Below, one piece after another: positions 60,331-64,000 of a DNA stretch of 64,000 nucleotides; the first letter of the stretch is position 1; each line of letters begins with the position of its first letter. The notes beneath the pieces are model-generated. The model saw nothing but the letters and a program-made list of their open reading frames with translations. It ran no database searches and had not been told where the DNA came from. The DNA comes from Coffea arabica (Eukaryota; Streptophyta; Magnoliopsida; Gentianales; Rubiaceae), in assembly GCF_036785885.1 (NCBI RefSeq), contig NC_092323.1, forward strand, positions 6,394,501 to 6,458,500, read 5' to 3'. Made by a program: the position numbers and the translations under genes.

Positions 60331-62436
60331 TTATTTAATTTGTTAAGTTAGATCAGCTTAATAAGCTGACATAAATTTGAATGACATGTTGGATATCCAC
60401 CTAAGCTTAATGATTTATTTAATTTGTTTCGGGTTACCTTTTTGCATTAAGAAAGATTCTGTTTGGTCGGATATCCTTTCGGACTCGGTCAAAACAACTG
60501 CTTCTCTTACACCAAAAATGCAGCAGTTCCCACTTCCCATCACATGTTGCAGTGAATGCACTCGTGGATGCTTTTAAATCCTAGACAGAAAATCTATATA
60601 AAATGCAAAAAGGATTTTTAGCAAGTCCAACTCCCAATTCTCTTTTTATAAAATATTGAATCTTTTTTAATTCTTGAAAATCATTTCATGCCTTTTGAAT
60701 TTAAAAGAAGTAAAAAGTGGTTCCACTAATACGAGAATTTGGCTTGAAATTTATTCACGAGTGGATCAATAAATTAAAAACATCACCACCCCTATTTAAA
60801 ATAAAAAAATTAAATAATAATATTTTACCGTTCAACTTAGTAATACTAACTAAAATAGTCAAATTGTATAGGAAATACAAAATAAATAACATTCATCGGT
60901 TATGGATTTTAAAAAATCAAGAGTTGTACCTTTCATGAAGTCTAAATTAAAAACAATATCGCGATGGGGCTTTAACGTGAAAAATTTAATGCAAAATTTT
61001 TATTTTTGATGAAAAATAATAATAAAAACAACACTAGTCCCACCAAAAATAACAAATACATGACAATATAGTTTAAGGAAAAGATATAGAATGTTTGATT
61101 CTAAATCATACGTATTTAGTTTTTGTATATATCTAATCCAAATTTGGCTCTTGGTAGATATAAATAAGAGCATGAAACTCAACCACTAAGAATAGTTTTA
61201 GGCATTGTTGATTGTTTTGTATATTTTTGTTCTTTTCTTCATATATAAGTATGCAACACTACTATGTCATTTTTATATTCCAAATATTTTTTATTTCGCC
61301 ATATGGTTACTAGGGATATTATAAGATACTATCAAATTTTCTTTTGCATTTTTCATATGCTAATACTTACCACCATTGTGATTGACTTCTAGTTTTATAT
61401 GACTTCCATGTTATGGAAAGTAAAGTTAAGTGTATTCTAAAAATGTTAAACCAAATAGCAAGCTATGGTTTTTTTTTTCTTTTTGCTTCAAAATTATCTT
61501 TTCAAATTGGAGGTTGAATATAGATTCAACTAAAGAAGTTTTCTTTCGAAACGTTGACACCATTGAATCCAAACTTATACTAAAAATAACTAAACATGGT
61601 GCTTTTATTTTGACAAATGCAAAAGCAAGTATGTTTGAAAAATGTAAAAAAAAAATTTGCAAATTCCAAGTTTTGGGAAATTTTATTTTTCTTCAAAATT
61701 TATCTCTTCAATTTGGAGGTAAAATACGGATTCAAGTACAAGACACCTAACCTAAATATACTCAATAATTTTAGGGGTGCAAGATTGGAGAAAGAAATTT
61801 TTTTCTAAAATACAGGGGAACGAACTAGTTTTAATTTATTTATTATATTATAAAATTTGACATATGGCTATAACACAATATCTTTTGTTGGAAATCGGTA
61901 AATAGGTTTATAATTACTCTATCATGTAAAATGTTATCAATTAATTAATTTTATTGAAATTGTCATAAGATATTTCCAGACAACAAATAAAAAAAAATAG
62001 GTTTCAACTTATTCAAAATATCAAAATTAAAAAGTGCACTTTGTGTTCATGAAGTTTTTTCTAAAGCATGTTAACATACACGTCTTTGAATTTTTTTTAG
62101 CAATTGCCGTATGCTTTTATATACTATAATATATAAAATACTATAGTAATTTAAAATATAAATTCGTGCATAGTATTTTACTAATTTGACAAGTAAGGAA
62201 AGCCACCCAAATGCATGCATAGTATTTTACTAATTTGACGAAAAAGAAAAGCTACCCAAAGGCATTAATGTGTTTCTGGAAAAGTATATATAGATGGTCG
62301 AATTCAAAAGTAACATGTGGCCCAGCAATTCACAAGCTTCTCGAGAATTATCCAATTCTTCCTTCACTGCCATAAATTTTCACTCACCCCAACTCCCTCG
62401 ACACACTTGGCTTTTATTTATCTTAGTTACTTGGCG
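60331..62436. other. AT-rich intergenic sequence
   Basis: No gene is supported. The words AATGATTTATTTAATTTGTT occur twice (about 60326 and 60408), and a diverged block of about 45 bp recurs at about 61493 and 61692. A 49-bp tandem duplication lies at 62167-62264. The 106-codon frame at 61430-61750 is low-complexity and not convincing. Confidence 0.35.
62167..62264. repeat. 49-bp tandem duplication
   Basis: TGCATAGTATTTTACTAATT starts at 62167 and again at 62216, each followed by GAC, AAG and CACCC/TACCC words with minor changes. Confidence 0.85.
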
Positions 62437-62444
62437 GGGGCACG

Positions 62445-62865
62445 TAGGGGAGCAAACGAGCTGAACTGAGTCGAATTTTAACATAATCGAGTCGAGTCTC
62501 AACCTAAGTTTATGAAGTTCGAGTTCAACGAACTCAAAATGTAAAGTTCGAACTCGACTCAAATTTGAGTATAGCTCGAGTTTAAAAAAATAAAAATAAT
62601 TATTTTATTTTTAAATAATAAATAAAATAATTATTTTTCTTAATAAGTAATAAAATATTAGGGATATATATAATTTTATTATTAAAATAAAAAATATATA
62701 TGTATATATATATATAATTGAGTTCGAGCCGACTCATGAGTTAACAAGTTTAATATTTTTAAACTCGAATTTGACTTGGTTAACTCAATATCGACTCGAA
62801 CTCGATGTTCACGAACTCAAATCGAGTTCGGATTCGAGCTCGTTTACTAGCCGTTTGCAGCCTTA
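62445..62865. mobile_element. hAT MITE with GAGTTCGA-rich ends, 421 bp
   Basis: Left end TAGGGGAGCAAACGAGC; right end, read inward, TAAGGCTGCAAACGG then AAACGAGC. Flanks GGGGCACG (62437-62444) and GGGGCATG (62866-62873) match at 7 of 8. The rest is alternating CGAGTTCGA-type words and an AT-rich core, with no coding frame. Confidence 0.8.
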
Positions 62866-62873
62866 GGGGCATG

Positions 62874-64000
62874 CACTTGCTCTTGAATTCTTACTAGCTC
62901 AGCTATTCAGAGCGACTCCTGATACAATTTTTTTGATTTCATATTAACTTTCAAAGACAGCTGATTTAAGGTTTGTTGCGGTTAGGAAAAAATTAGTATT
63001 ATATTTTTTAAAATTTTCCTCTCAACTGTCAAGTTGAATAAAGACGGCACAGTCGACCCGCCCCAGAAAGAAACTACTGAGACCGAAAAGTTTTGACAGA
63101 AAAAGATGCTGATTCTTGTTAGTAGTATACTAGTTAGTATTAAGTGGATCACATGGACACAGATTCTCATGTTATACACAATTGCGATGGCTAAATCTAA
63201 TGCAGCAGGGGGCCAATGAATAATCATTCTAGTCTGAGTTCCTCCTAAAGAACCAATGAGATTGAATAAGATTGATTTCACATGCATCCTATAAAATCTA
63301 CTACTATCATATTTCAGTCCAGGAAAAAAGCACATACTACTACTACTACTACTACTAGTCAATAATCATTGACCTTCTTGATGATTTGGATTTGTTTCTG
63401 AGGTCTTGACCCCCCCCCCCCCCCAATGGCGTGATCGATTCTGGTTTGCGCATTCATTTGCAAAAGTATCAGCCGCCTTCACCTTTCCAGTCACAGTAAT
63501 GAGTCTAATGACTCACTTCAGAGGTGTTAGCTTGCTTTTAAAGTGATACCTTAGTCTAGTATTTAAATTCCAAAAGTAATAATTGTTCTGCATTTCCAAA
63601 AGATAAAATAATATCATGATCAAAGCAAGCGAAAAAAAAGAAAAGAAAGAGAGAGAGAGAGAGAGAGAATATTTAATAAAGTTACAGACACGTTCGAACG
63701 TTTCATTGAAATCCAAAAGACCTTTTGGTAGGACAGGGAGACCAAATTCACTGATAAGTTGCTTAGTTTGGGGGAAATTGTAGAAATGCTTTATTGGGGG
63801 TTTCTTTAAAAGAATTAGGCGGTGAACCCCTTTTTTCTTTCCTTTGGAATTTAGAGAAGTAGTTAGCCTTTCTTTCTTCTTCTTCAATATTTTTATTTTA
63901 TTTTAAAATTTTCCCCCTTTTGGTGGTAGAAAAGCTTAAAGAAGTGGTCGGCCAATAAGAATAAGAAACAGAAGGCAGACAAAGAATTTGTTGAAAGGTG
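62874..64000. other. Intergenic, no recognisable gene
   Basis: It contains a C-run of 15 (63410-63424), an ACT microsatellite near 63340 and a GA microsatellite near 63650. Minus-strand frames at 62982-63362 and 63513-63887 show no known domain. Confidence 0.35.

Noticed and set aside
61430..61750. 106-codon plus-strand frame, Lys/Phe/Ile-rich
   Set aside because: Built from AT-rich sequence with an internal diverged duplication; no domain.
1..64000. CRISPR arrays, operons, prophage or bacterial defence systems
   Set aside because: Introns, plant proteins and plant transposons throughout; no spaced short repeats or prokaryotic gene layout were seen.

Overview
The window is nuclear DNA from a eudicot plant. 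Genes have many introns and sit far apart in AT-rich sequence, and all four recognisable proteins are plant-type: a plastid casein kinase 2 alpha, a HOOKLESS1-type acetyltransferase, an NPH3-family BTB protein and a queuosine salvage protein. The repeats (Tekay-like and Ogre/Tat-like LTRs, hAT and MULE elements, tRNA-derived SINEs) also fit a eudicot, perhaps an asterid, but the species cannot be named. No bacterial, organellar or CRISPR features were seen.

Layout. 1-4.5 kb: a seven-exon queuosine salvage gene on the minus strand (1247-4485), with G-boxes and a TGGGCC element upstream. 5.0-15.15 kb: a nested transposon cluster that can be unpicked from target-site duplications (TSDs). A Tekay-like solo LTR (6089-13738, TSD ATGAT) was invaded by a fold-back MULE-like element (6640-7958, 9-bp TSD), by an Ogre/Tat-like solo LTR (9649-13218, TSD CAACC) and, at its 3' edge, by a hAT-like element (13741-15140, 8-bp TSD). 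17.2-23.6 kb: a ten-exon plus-strand gene for a plastid-targeted CK2 alpha, with a short uORF 12 nt before its start. 23.6-43.6 kb: a long stretch without recognisable genes, with one SINE, three short hAT-like elements, one Tourist-like MITE, microsatellites and small duplications. 43.7-46.3 kb: a three-exon HLS1-like gene on the plus strand with a doubled TATA motif and a uORF. 51.4-55.2 kb: a four-exon NPH3-family gene on the minus strand. 57.6-62.9 kb: a SINE split by a hAT element, a 175-bp MITE, two opposed SINE copies and a hAT MITE. The remaining AT-rich sequence shows nothing further that I can support.

The four genes do not form a pathway; each is an independent transcription unit. 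All exon structures were built by hand from reading frame, splice sites and family conservation, and each keeps an uninterrupted frame. Two introns (QNG1 intron 1, CK2 alpha intron 3) use GC instead of GT donors. I found no convincing undescribed protein system. The most notable material is the fold-back element with arms of about 560-600 bp, the group of hAT-like elements with related CAWRGTT-type ends, and the layered insertions.
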